A stretch of DNA of 18,552 bases from Muribaculaceae bacterium (GCA_009775195.1 VSPF01000035.1:1-18552), one strand, 5' to 3'. Shown: positions 1 to 7,011, numbered from the stretch's first letter. The notes: generated by a model from the sequence alone, not told the origin. Numbers and translations: made by a program.

Positions 1-3
1 TAA

Positions 4-168
4 ATCAAGGTGGCGACCCTGCTTTTCAAGCCCGACGCCCTCGTCAGGGCCGTCAAGCCCGACTATGTCGGATTCGAAATCCCCACCAAATTTATCATCG
101 GCTACGGCCTCGACATCAACGGCAAGGCACGCAACCTCAACGACATATATATACTCAAGGAAAATTGA
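4..168 (+). CDS. hpt: Hypoxanthine phosphoribosyltransferase, C-terminal part (partial)
   Basis: The 54 codons before the TGA at 166-168 read as the C-terminal end of a purine phosphoribosyltransferase. ATLLFKPDAL, DYVGFEIP and FIIGYGLD are typical of the last third of bacterial hypoxanthine/guanine phosphoribosyltransferases, which make IMP or GMP from the free base and PRPP in the cytoplasm (purine salvage). The rest of the gene lies outside the window. Codon 1-3 in this frame is TAA, so the visible fragment is not open to the window edge. This may be an assembly-edge error or a real nonsense mutation. The gene sits 38 nt upstream of adk on the same strand, and the two may be co-transcribed, joining purine salvage to nucleotide phosphorylation. 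Confidence 0.8.
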   Translation: MKVATLLFKPDALVRAVKPDYVGFEIPTKFIIGYGLDINGKARNLNDIYILKEN

Positions 169-206
169 GTGCGATTACTCACGATAATCATAACACGCTA
201 TATCCA

Positions 207-788
207 ATGAACATTGTTATCTTCGGAGCTCCCGGTAGTGGTAAAGGCACTCAGAGCGAACGTCTTATCGACCGCTACGGTCTGCATCACATCTCTACCG
301 GCGAATTGCTGCGCGACCATATAGCACGTGGCACGCGCCTGGGCAAAATCGCCGACACCTATATCTCGCAGGGGCAGCTTATCCCCGACCAGCTCATGCT
401 CGAGGTGCTCGGCGAAATCTTTAAAGAACAGCCCGAGACTGCCGCCCGTGGCGTGATTTTCGACGGTTTCCCCCGCACCATAGCCCAGGCCGAGGCTCTC
501 GAAAAGATGCTCAAGGGCTACGGCACCGAGGTGCACGCCGTAATCGGCCTCGAGGTCGACGAGGACGAGCTCGTGCGCCGTATGCTCGAGCGCGGCAAGG
601 CAAGCGGACGAAGCGACGACAATATCGACACCATACGCAGGCGCCTCGACGTATATCACAGTCAGACCGCGCCCCTGCGCGACTTCTACCGCGCCAAGGG
701 AACCTACCACCCAATCGACGGCAACGGCGAACTCGAACGCATTGCCGGCGATATAGCCTCATGTCTCGACAATTTTAAAGATAATTAA
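207..788 (+). CDS. adk: Adenylate kinase
   Basis: Cytoplasmic enzyme that converts ATP and AMP to two ADP. The 193-residue protein has the P-loop GAPGSGKGT at residues 7-15, the AMP-site TGELLR at 31-36, FDGFPR at 85-90 and the arginine-rich RRRLDVYHSQT stretch at 144-154. Between ERG and GRSDDN the LID is short, with no zinc-binding cysteines, so this is a short-form adenylate kinase; Bacteroides enzymes are close to this length. I chose the ATG at 207 because MNIVIFGAPG matches the family start. A longer reading from TTG at 165 overlaps the upstream stop and adds 14 unconserved residues. No Shine-Dalgarno is visible, as usual in this phylum. Confidence 0.95.
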   Translation: MNIVIFGAPGSGKGTQSERLIDRYGLHHISTGELLRDHIARGTRLGKIADTYISQGQLIPDQLMLEVLGEIFKEQPETAARGVIFDGFPRTIAQAEALEKMLKGYGTEVHAVIGLEVDEDELVRRMLERGKASGRSDDNIDTIRRRLDVYHSQTAPLRDFYRAKGTYHPIDGNGELERIAGDIASCLDNFKDN

Positions 789-953
789 AGTTTCGCAAGT
801 CTATGACTTGCTCACTGTTAATAGGTTATCGTTTAGAGGTTAGCCATAGTTCGCTAATTGTGAACCCTAATAGTAGTGGTATTTGCATTTGTCAAACCAT
901 AATCTATAACCAAAAAACTACAAACAGTGAGCAAGTTGTATACTTGCGAAACT
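789..953. repeat. Inverted-repeat intergenic element, copy 1
   Basis: Two 31-nt arms, 789-819 and 923-953, are inverted copies with 28 of 31 positions matching, flanking about 103 nt. Each arm is itself a small palindrome around GCAAGT...ACTTGC (left arm 794-810 is GCAAGTC-TAT-GACTTGC with one extra base outside). Next to the right arm, 907-927 matches the reverse complement of 5110-5130 at 19 of 21 positions, so this element and the one at 5083-5200 belong to one dispersed family. The left arm begins directly after the adk stop and the right arm ends 16 nt before the ligase start. There is no T-tract, so it is not a standard terminator. It encodes nothing recognisable. Confidence 0.8.
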
Positions 954-969
954 TGAATAAAGATAAGAA

Positions 970-2709
970 ATGACATATCAATTCGAAGAACAGTACCGGG
1001 TCGCCCCCTACGACGACCTGCTGCAGATATACCGGCACAGCTTTGCCGACAATTTCCCCCTGCCGGCCCTCACCGACTATGTGAGCGGCAAAACAATCAG
1101 TTATGGCGACCTGGCGCGCCGCATCGCCCGTCTGCACCTGTTTTTCGAACTCGCCGGCATCGTCCCCGGCGACAAAATCGCACTCCTGGGCCGCAACACG
1201 CCCAACTGGGTCATAACATTCATGGCCACCGTCACCTACGGTGCCATAATAGTGCCTGTGCTCAACGACTTCAACCCCGCCGACGCACAGCACATCATCA
1301 ACCACTCCGACGCCGTGATGCTCTTCGTGGCCGACGGAATCTTCCCCTCGCTCGACTTCGACGCCATGCCGGAGCTGAGGGCCGTCGTGTCGCTCGACAC
1401 GCGCACCGTCATCGCCGAGCGCGCCCCGCGATGCAACGAGGGCCGCCGCACCCCCACCACCCACAAGTCAATCGTCACAAACCTCACGCGCAACTTCCGC
1501 AAGCGATACCCCGGCGGCTTCGCCCCGGCCGACATCGCCTACCGACACTTCGACGGCGGCTCGGTGTGCGTCATCAACTACACATCGGGCACTACGGGCT
1601 TCTCGAAGGGCGTGATGCTCACCCTCGACAACCTGCGCGGCAACGTCGTATTCGGCATCCGCTCCAAGCTCCACTACCAGAACTCGCGCGTCCTCTCGTT
1701 CCTGCCCCTGGCCCACGCCTACGGCTGCGCCTTCGACATGCTCGTGCCCCTCGCCGTCGGCTCCCACATCACACTGCTGGGCAAGACCCCCACACCCGTC
1801 ATACTCCTCAGGGCCATCAGGCAGGTGCGCCCATCGCTCATCATCTGCGTGCCCCTCATCCTCGAGAAAATCTACCGCAAGGTCGTGGTGCCCATGATTA
1901 CCCGCAAGCCCATACGCTGGGTCCTCGCCGTGCCCGGTCTCGAAAAGGCCGTCTACAGCATCATACGCAGCAAGCTCGTCGACGCCTTCGGGGGCGCCTT
2001 CGAAGAGGTGATTGTCGGCGGCGCCCCGCTCAACAGCGAGGTCGAGGACTTCCTCGTCCGCATCCGCTTCCCCATGACCGTCGGCTTCGGCATGACCGAG
2101 TGCGGCCCCCTCATCAGTTACTCGCCATGGCGCCGCTTCGAGCCCGGCTCGGCGGGCCGCACACTCAAGGGAATAATGGAGGCCCGCATCGTGCCCGACT
2201 CGACTCTGCCCGAGCGCGACGGCCACCCACAGGGCGAAATCATCGTGCGCGGCCTCAACGTGATGAAGGGCTACTACAAAAACCCCGAGGCCACAGCAGC
2301 CGCCATCGACAGCGACGGATGGCTGCACACCGGCGACATGGGCTGGCTCAGCGGACCCGCCGACCGCACCGTCCACATCCGGGGCCGATACAAGACCATG
2401 ATACTCACCGCCAACGGCCAGAACATCTACCCCGAGGAAATCGAGGCCAAATTGAGCAACATGCCCTATGTCAACGAGTGCCTGGTCATCGAGCGCCGGG
2501 GGCACCTTGTGGCCCTCTGCCACCCCGATGCCGACCAGGTGGCGCGCGACGGCCTATCCGACGCCCAGCTCTCCGACGCAATGCACGCCAACCTCGCCGC
2601 CCTCAATGCCCTGGTCGCACCCTACGAGCGCGTCCAGGATATCGAGATTATGCCACAGGAATTTGAAAAAACCCCAAAACGCTCAATCCGACGGTTCTTA
2701 TATAAATAA
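970..2709 (+). CDS. Long-chain acyl-CoA synthetase / AMP-binding ligase
   Basis: The 579-residue protein belongs to the ANL adenylating superfamily, whose members form an acyl-AMP from a carboxylic acid and ATP and then usually transfer the acyl group to CoA. Visible core motifs are the phosphate loop YTSGTTGFSKG at 204-214, GFGMTECGP from about 372, HTGDMGWL with the ribose-binding aspartate near 456, the hinge region RYKTMILTANGQNIYP from about 473, and the C-terminal PKRSIRR with the probable catalytic lysine at 570. Length and motif order fit FadD-like long-chain fatty acid ligases. Substrate chain length cannot be read from sequence. The gene lies after a repeat element and ends at its own terminator, so it is probably monocistronic. 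It is strongly GC-rich, which creates long false frames on both strands. Confidence 0.88.
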   Translation: MTYQFEEQYRVAPYDDLLQIYRHSFADNFPLPALTDYVSGKTISYGDLARRIARLHLFFELAGIVPGDKIALLGRNTPNWVITFMATVTYGAIIVPVLNDFNPADAQHIINHSDAVMLFVADGIFPSLDFDAMPELRAVVSLDTRTVIAERAPRCNEGRRTPTTHKSIVTNLTRNFRKRYPGGFAPADIAYRHFDGGSVCVINYTSGTTGFSKGVMLTLDNLRGNVVFGIRSKLHYQNSRVLSFLPLAHAYGCAFDMLVPLAVGSHITLLGKTPTPVILLRAIRQVRPSLIICVPLILEKIYRKVVVPMITRKPIRWVLAVPGLEKAVYSIIRSKLVDAFGGAFEEVIVGGAPLNSEVEDFLVRIRFPMTVGFGMTECGPLISYSPWRRFEPGSAGRTLKGIMEARIVPDSTLPERDGHPQGEIIVRGLNVMKGYYKNPEATAAAIDSDGWLHTGDMGWLSGPADRTVHIRGRYKTMILTANGQNIYPEEIEAKLSNMPYVNECLVIERRGHLVALCHPDADQVARDGLSDAQLSDAMHANLAALNALVAPYERVQDIEIMPQEFEKTPKRSIRRFLYK

Positions 2710-2725
2710 TACTCTATCATATTGC

Positions 2726-2756
2726 CGGGCATACTTGTGCCCGACTTTTTGTTTTT
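2726..2756 (+). terminator. Rho-independent terminator after the acyl-CoA ligase
   Basis: A 6-bp stem CGGGCA/TGCCCG (2726-2731 and 2738-2743) with a 6-nt loop is followed by AC, five T, G and five T. It begins 17 nt after the ligase stop, so it probably ends that transcript before the secreted-protein gene. Confidence 0.8.
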
Positions 2757-2770
2757 CATAATTATCATAA

Positions 2771-4063
2771 ATGCCCATGAAAATTCATCACTTTCTATTT
2801 GTATTGCTCCTTAGTCCGATGACGGCTATGGCGCAAAGTCCTGATGGCTCCGTCTACGACTCTCAGACGGTCGGGGAGGATACCTACACGCTTACATGCG
2901 ACTGGTTGAAACAGTCGGTCTTCGATTCATATCCGGGCGATTTCTACCGCACTGATTTCTTCATCTACGACGGCATCTTGTATTTCAATCATGCCGGAGC
3001 TGATGGCGAGCATTATCTCTATCGTGTCAATGCTTCTGATGGCGAATACCTCGGACGTGTCGACATAGATTGGGGCGAGGTGCCTCATGGCGTAAATGCA
3101 TCTACCTTTATAGGGCAGGATGACGAGGGGACACCTTTCGTATCTTCGTTCGCCCAGCATGGCAATACCAACTATCCTTATACGATAACAATGCTTGACA
3201 TTGTCGACGGTATGCCGGTGGCGGTTAAAACTTACGAGCTCACAAATATCGCCGGATGGTGGCTCTATGAGACGACGGTGTCAGGCAGCCTTAAAAGCGG
3301 TAACTTTAGGGCCGTAGCTGCCGTGAAAGTTTACGGCGACAACCGTATGCCTAATCCTTGGGGCTATGCCGAGTGGGTGTTTGACGGTTCGTCGACATTT
3401 CCGGCCACATGTGCGAAGATGACAGTTAGCAAGGGTATTGCAAAACCCGTAGCCGGCGGTAATGTCCTGGTTTATGATTGCGACGACAACCTCATTAATA
3501 AGGCCGATTACGACTGTAAGTCGCCAACATTGTGCCGTTTCCACGACGACGAGACCTTCGACGTGATAGACACTTTTGCCGAGAGTAGTTTGGAAAACAC
3601 CAATGGTACCGGCCTTGACTTCGCCGAGTATGATGGCAAAAACTTCATGCTTTATGGTGCCGGGTTTGCCCCTACGCGATATGGCGTGGCTTGTCTGAAA
3701 GATTTCCCGGAGTCATTGAAAGCCGACGTTCTCTGGACGCTTGCCGCGTCGGAGTCATTCTCGTCCTATCCCGATACCAAAGAAGAACTGTTCCGACATG
3801 AGTTTAAGAATATGACGGTGCATGCTGATAAACAGGCTGACAACGGACTTCAATTCTATGTCTATACTAACCAGGCAGGGCTGGCTAAATATACGATAAA
3901 GAAGAAATCGGTAATTCAGACAGGTGTGGAAGAAATAGGTGTTGAAAATTGCGCGACGGAGTTCTTTACACTTTCCGGTATCAGGCTTGCAACTATGCCA
4001 ACTCAGCCCGGCTGCTACATTAAACGCACGCAGGGTAGTGTAGAAAAGATTATAATTCGATAA
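2771..4063 (+). CDS. Secreted protein of unknown function with C-terminal sorting-like tail
   Basis: I do not recognise a named family. The 430-residue protein begins with a signal peptide (hydrophobic FLFVLLLSPMTAMA, likely cut after residue 21, AMA|Q), with no lipobox cysteine. The body is rich in aromatic residues, glycine and aspartate, as in beta-rich exported proteins. Residues 382-430 form a short C-terminal domain with FFTLSGIRL, PGCYI and a basic end, KIIIR. This resembles the tail on many exported Bacteroidales proteins (type IX-like sorting or anchoring; inference). Start could be ATG 2771 or ATG 2777. It stands alone between a terminator and a mobile-element-like region, and its base composition looks lower in GC than the ligase, so it may be accessory. 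Confidence 0.75.
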   Translation: MPMKIHHFLFVLLLSPMTAMAQSPDGSVYDSQTVGEDTYTLTCDWLKQSVFDSYPGDFYRTDFFIYDGILYFNHAGADGEHYLYRVNASDGEYLGRVDIDWGEVPHGVNASTFIGQDDEGTPFVSSFAQHGNTNYPYTITMLDIVDGMPVAVKTYELTNIAGWWLYETTVSGSLKSGNFRAVAAVKVYGDNRMPNPWGYAEWVFDGSSTFPATCAKMTVSKGIAKPVAGGNVLVYDCDDNLINKADYDCKSPTLCRFHDDETFDVIDTFAESSLENTNGTGLDFAEYDGKNFMLYGAGFAPTRYGVACLKDFPESLKADVLWTLAASESFSSYPDTKEELFRHEFKNMTVHADKQADNGLQFYVYTNQAGLAKYTIKKKSVIQTGVEEIGVENCATEFFTLSGIRLATMPTQPGCYIKRTQGSVEKIIIR

Positions 4064-4090
4064 GCATATGAGGGTGTGCCAAAATAATAA

Positions 4091-4266
4091 GTCGTCGGAG
4101 ACGACGCTTTCGTGGGTAACCCCACCATTATTGGTGGGGGCTGACTGAAATCTCTAAGACAAAAGACCTCGGAGAGGTCGCAAACGGCATATTCCCAGCC
4201 GATTGCATCCTCTCCGAGGATTGTTATTGTATTGATTCCACGACTACCCCACGAATAATCGTGGGG
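4091..4266. repeat. Cluster of five REP-like hairpins
   Basis: Five palindromes are visible. H1 4091-4105 is GTCGTC-GGA-GACGAC. H2 4120-4139 has 8-bp arms CCCCACCA/TGGTGGGG around TTAT. H3 4165-4179 is GACCTC-GGA-GAGGTC. H4 4207-4221 is ATCCTC-TCC-GAGGAT. H5 4247-4266 has arms CCCCACGA/TCGTGGGG around ATAA. H5 is an inverted copy of H2, including the neighbouring GGTTAACC/GGTAACC, and the one base pair that differs is changed on both sides. H1 and H3 share the GGA loop, and H4 shows it inverted (TCC). This layout recalls bacterial interspersed mosaic elements built from REP sequences. Confidence 0.7.
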
Positions 4267-4280
4267 TTAACCATGGCATT

Positions 4281-4388
4281 GAGGGTGTTGCAGAACTAAA
4301 ATTTTGGAATTTCAATGTGCCCTACAAAGCCTACATGGCGTTAACAAACGTGAAAACGCTCCAATTATGGAAGTTCTGCAACACCCTC
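4281..4388. mobile_element. Nested 108-bp MITE-like element with perfect 17-bp inverted ends
   Basis: GAGGGTGTTGCAGAACT at 4281-4297 and its exact reverse complement at 4372-4388 bound 108 nt of AT-rich, non-coding sequence. The ends share GAGGGTGT with the ends of the surrounding 4070-4419 element, which suggests related transposition systems. No direct repeat is obvious next to the ends. It lies wholly inside the larger element, so it either inserted into it or is an internal module. Confidence 0.65.
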
Positions 4389-4423
4389 TCTTATAAATTA
4401 TCCTTTTTGACACACCCTCTTTG

Positions 4424-5074
4424 CTATTTGAGGTAGGGGTTCGCGGCCTTCTCGGCCCCGATGGTGGTGGCGGGTCCGTGGCCTGGGAGCACGAGGGTGT
4501 CGCCCGGCAGGGGCAGCAGCTTGGCCCTGATGCCGTCGAGGAGCAGGCGGTGGTCGCCGCCGGGCAGGTCGGTGCGGCCCACTGAGCCACGGAAGAGGAC
4601 GTCGCCCACTATTGCCACGGCTGCCTCGGGGCAGTAGAGTACTAAGCTGCCTGGCGAGTGGCCGGGCACGTGCAATACCGAGAGGCGGTAGTTGCCGACG
4701 GTGACGGTGTCGCCTTCGCTGAGCGGCACGTCGATTTCGACGCCGCCCGGCACGCCATCGAGCGCGATGCCGAAGTCTGCCGCCTGGCGGCCTATGCTGC
4801 GGCCCAGTGGGGCGTCGAGCACGCTGGCTGCGACCTTGGCGCCGTAGCGGTCGCGCACATAGTTGTCGCCGAAGCAGTGGTCGAGGTGCATGTGGGTGTT
4901 GACAATCTGGCCGATTTTGAGGCGGTGCGAGGCGACGAAGTTGTCGAACAGGGCGCGTTCGCGGTCGGTGACCATGCCGGGGTCGACGACGAGGGCATCG
5001 AGCGTGTCGGGGTCGTAGACAACGAAGGTGCTTACGCCGAATGGGTTAAATGAGAATTGCTTGATTTGTAACAT
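4424..5074 (-). CDS. Metallo-beta-lactamase-fold hydrolase (glyoxalase II-like)
   Basis: The 216-residue cytoplasmic protein has the zinc-binding HMHLDH motif at 61-66, VPGHSPGS with a metal histidine at 139, GD at 157-158 and PGHGPATTIGAEKAANPYL at 197-215. This order and the TTIGxE(K)xxNPyL ending are typical of single-domain glyoxalase II-like hydrolases, which cleave thioesters such as S-lactoyl-thiols. The substrate here is not provable. The start at 5074 gives MLQIKQFSFN, which fits the family. A longer reading from 5092 begins inside a repeat hairpin and is less likely. The gene is downstream of rsmG on the same strand, with a 112-nt repeat-bearing spacer, so co-transcription is possible. 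A mobile-element end abuts the stop codon. Confidence 0.88.
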   Translation of the reverse strand: MLQIKQFSFNPFGVSTFVVYDPDTLDALVVDPGMVTDRERALFDNFVASHRLKIGQIVNTHMHLDHCFGDNYVRDRYGAKVAASVLDAPLGRSIGRQAADFGIALDGVPGGVEIDVPLSEGDTVTVGNYRLSVLHVPGHSPGSLVLYCPEAAVAIVGDVLFRGSVGRTDLPGGDHRLLLDGIRAKLLPLPGDTLVLPGHGPATTIGAEKAANPYLK

Positions 5075-5082
5075 GGCTTTTA

Positions 5083-5200
5083 AGTTAGGCATGTCGGTGA
5101 CTTGCCTAACTGTTTGTTGTTTATTGGTTAGGGGTTAGTGTTATTGGTTGTGGTTGGGGGCTTGGATTTGGCATGTCGGTGACTTGCTAACTTGTCAGGG
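5083..5200. repeat. Intergenic repeat element, copy 2
   Basis: An 18-nt sequence, GGCATGTCGGTGACTTGC, occurs twice in the same orientation, at 5088-5105 and 5170-5187. The first copy lies in a hairpin (5084-5110) with 12-bp arms GTTAGGCATGTC/GACTTGCCTAAC, one mismatch, and a 3-nt loop. The second touches the last base of the rsmG stop codon. Between them, 5110-5130 matches the reverse complement of 907-927 at 19 of 21 positions, tying this element to the copy at 789-953. The spacer also has GGTTAGGGGTTAG, close to GTTTAGAGGTTAG at copy 1. It fills the gap between rsmG and the hydrolase. Confidence 0.7.
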
Positions 5201-5843
5201 GTACGTAGACTATTTCCTTGGTTTCGAAGAAGGGCTCGTCGAAATAGTCGGCCACGGGGGTGATGGCGAAGGGTCGCCCGAGGCCGTCGGCCTCTCCGGC
5301 AAGGACGTTGCCCTTGAGGCATACCAGGCCCGGGGCGTGGCGGCCGCGCGGACTCGGGGCAGGGGCGAGGTGGCGCATCGACACCCTTACGAGGTCGGGC
5401 AGCGACATGACGGCCCTCGACACCACGTAGTCGAAGCGTCGGCGGCACTCGCCGTCGTCGCCGTGCTGGGTGGTGACGTTTGCCAGGCCGAGGTTTTGGG
5501 CAATGTCGGCGACCACGCGGATTTTCTTGCCTATGCGGTCGACGAGGTGGAAGCGGCAGCGGGGGTAGAATATAGCCAGGGGTATGCCGGGGAAGCCACC
5601 GCCGGTGCCGAGGTCTAAAATCTCGGTGCCCGGCTCGAGCGGCCCCAGGAAGGCGGCAATTGCCAGCGAGTGGAGCACATGACGGGTATAGAGGTTGCCC
5701 ATGTCGGCGCGCGAAATCACGTTGATTTTGGCGTTCCAGTCGCTATATAGTTCCTGCAGGCGGCCGTATGCCTCGAGCTGCCAGGGGGTGAGGCCGGGGA
5801 AGTGGCGCAAGATGATTTCTACGTTTTCGTTATGTGTTTCCAT
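5187..5843 (-). CDS. rsmG: 16S rRNA (guanine(527)-N7)-methyltransferase RsmG (GidB)
   Basis: RsmG methylates N7 of G527 (E. coli numbering) of 16S rRNA using S-adenosylmethionine; loss gives low-level streptomycin resistance in other bacteria. The 218-residue protein has the SAM-binding stretch EILDLGTGGGFPGIPLAI at about 74-91, followed by FHLVDRIGKKIRVV and later YVVSRAV, all characteristic of GidB. The N-terminal helix region with WNAKINVISRADMGNLYTRHVLHS is also typical. I chose the ATG at 5843 (METHNEN). The upstream ATG at 5879 would place the start only a few bases from the predicted transcription start and adds unconserved residues. The gene is transcribed divergently from the CvfB-like gene. 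Confidence 0.93.
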   Translation of the reverse strand: METHNENVEIILRHFPGLTPWQLEAYGRLQELYSDWNAKINVISRADMGNLYTRHVLHSLAIAAFLGPLEPGTEILDLGTGGGFPGIPLAIFYPRCRFHLVDRIGKKIRVVADIAQNLGLANVTTQHGDDGECRRRFDYVVSRAVMSLPDLVRVSMRHLAPAPSPRGRHAPGLVCLKGNVLAGEADGLGRPFAITPVADYFDEPFFETKEIVYVPLTS

Positions 5844-5889
5844 GTCAGAGCAACAATATTGCGAAGATGAATGTTTCACTTAAAGAATG

Positions 5890-5918
5890 CAAAATTACGA
5901 AAAATCTTGCATTGCAAA
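5890..5918 (-). promoter_or_regulatory. Predicted rsmG promoter, Bacteroidetes type
   Basis: On the minus strand TAATTTTG (5890-5897) matches the -7 consensus TAnnTTTG exactly. TTTG (5915-5918) lies 17 nt upstream, slightly shorter than the usual spacing of about 19-20. Transcription would begin near 5883, leaving about 40 nt of leader before the ATG at 5843. Confidence 0.5.
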
Positions 5919-5979
5919 TGGCGATAAATGAAATAAAATCGTTTTCTTTGCACCTTTAACCGACATAAGACACACTACA

Positions 5980-6816
5980 ATGATTGAAATAGGACGATAT
6001 CAAGAGCTTGTAATCCGCCGCATGGTAGAGTTTGGCGCCTACCTTTCGAGTGGCGACGACGAAAGTGCCGAGGTGCTGCTGCCCCGGCGCTACCTTACCG
6101 ACGACATGCGCCCCGGCGAGACCGTGCGCGTCTTCGTATATAAGGACTCCGAGGACAGGCCCGTGGCCACGACTGAGAAACCATACGCCACCGTGGAGCA
6201 GTTCGCCTACCTGGCCGTGACGGCAGTCAACGATACGGGTGCCTTCCTCGACTGGGGCCTGTCCAAAGACCTGCTGGTGCCTTATAGCGAACAGCGGTCG
6301 CGTATGCACCGTGGCGGCATCTACCTGGTCTATGTCTACCTCGACAAGACCACGGGCAGGGTAGTGGCCTCGGCAAAGGTCGACAAATTCCTGGGCAATG
6401 TGATGCCCGACTACAAAGTCGGCCAGGAGGTAGAGGCCCTCGTTACCGAGCATGTCGAAATCGGCTACAAGGCCATAGTCGACAACCTGCATCGGGGCAT
6501 CATCTATGCCAACGAAATCTACAAGCCAATCGAGGTAGAGCAGCATATCCGCGCATGGGTAAAACAGGTGCGCGACGACGGCAAGATAGACCTGACGGTC
6601 AACGACCGCGCCGACCGCCGCACGGCCCAGCTTGCCGACCGCGTGTTGAGCTATCTCGCGCAGCCCGACGCACTCGCGCTCAGCGACAAAATGCCGCCGG
6701 CACATATCGAGATGCTGTTCCAATGCTCGAAAAAGGACTTCAAGAAGGCCGTGGGGCACCTCTACCGGGACCGCAAGATAGCCATCGGGGCCGACGGCAC
6801 GATTGTGAGAATATGA
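5980..6816 (+). CDS. cvfB: S1-domain RNA-binding protein, CvfB/YitL-like
   Basis: The 278-residue cytoplasmic protein fits the CvfB family: three S1-like OB-fold modules followed by a winged-helix domain that binds RNA. The first module is about residues 1-60 (VEFGAYL...VLLPRRYL). The second is about 65-130 and holds the typical VNDTGAFLDWGLSKDLLVPYSEQ. The third is about 140-205. The C-terminal domain from about 210 includes DKMPPAHIEMLFQCSKKDFKKAVGHLYRDRKI, the family's signature end. In Staphylococcus and Bacillus such proteins affect virulence or RNA metabolism; the role in Bacteroidales is unknown to me. It is divergent from rsmG. TTTCTTTG at 5943-5950 is one base from the -7 consensus, but a matching -33 box is not clear. 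Confidence 0.88.
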   Translation: MIEIGRYQELVIRRMVEFGAYLSSGDDESAEVLLPRRYLTDDMRPGETVRVFVYKDSEDRPVATTEKPYATVEQFAYLAVTAVNDTGAFLDWGLSKDLLVPYSEQRSRMHRGGIYLVYVYLDKTTGRVVASAKVDKFLGNVMPDYKVGQEVEALVTEHVEIGYKAIVDNLHRGIIYANEIYKPIEVEQHIRAWVKQVRDDGKIDLTVNDRADRRTAQLADRVLSYLAQPDALALSDKMPPAHIEMLFQCSKKDFKKAVGHLYRDRKIAIGADGTIVRI

Positions 6817-6906
6817 GCTCTCGCTTGCGAAAGAGTGAACCTTAAAAATGCTTAAAACTTTAACACATTAAAGGTTTAATAGTTAAATTTAACAATCATT
6901 CCCTGC

Positions 6907-6933
6907 TTGTTATTTGTTATATGGGTAATTTTG
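6907..6933 (+). promoter_or_regulatory. Predicted promoter of the moxR-bat operon
   Basis: TAATTTTG at 6926-6933 is an exact match to the Bacteroidetes -7 box. TTG at 6907-6909 lies 16 nt upstream as a partial -33 box. The start would be near 6940, with a leader of about 70 nt before moxR. The surrounding 195-nt gap (6817-7011) is AT-rich, and I see no other gene in it. Confidence 0.6.
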
Positions 6934-7011
6934 TAGAAGAAATAGGCAACTTAGGCCAACACTCATCACAATAATAGAAAATACAATACCTCAACAATAT
7001 CCTCAACTATT

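Larger units (their letters stand above)
4070..4419. mobile_element. Candidate MITE-like element with 15-bp terminal inverted repeats
   Basis: The left end GAGGGTGTGCCAAAA (4070-4084) and the right end TTTTGACACACCCTC (4405-4419) are inverted copies with one mismatch. They bound 350 nt that contain no credible gene. Inside lie five strong hairpins and a second inverted-repeat element. No clear target-site duplication is visible. The right end stops 4 nt short of the stop codon of the metallo-hydrolase on the minus strand. There is no transposase, so any mobility would need one encoded elsewhere. Confidence 0.6.

Noticed and set aside
1468..2523. Open frame of 351 codons on the minus strand opposite the ligase gene
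   Set aside because: It is a shadow of a GC-rich gene; its translation is rich in G, A, V, D and H with no motif, while the plus-strand frame has all adenylating-enzyme motifs.
1431..2666. Open frame of 411 codons in another plus-strand frame of the ligase
   Set aside because: Arginine-, histidine- and proline-rich low-complexity translation, typical of an out-of-frame reading of GC-rich DNA.
4091..4266. Possible CRISPR array from repeated hairpins
   Set aside because: The units are unequal, partly inverted and unequally spaced, with no constant repeat and no cas genes nearby.
5956..6759. Open frame of 267 codons on the minus strand opposite the CvfB-like gene
   Set aside because: The plus-strand protein has recognisable S1 domains and a family-typical end; the opposite frame does not.
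6818..6835. Imperfect hairpin just after the CvfB-like gene as a terminator
   Set aside because: The stem has mismatches and no T-tract follows.
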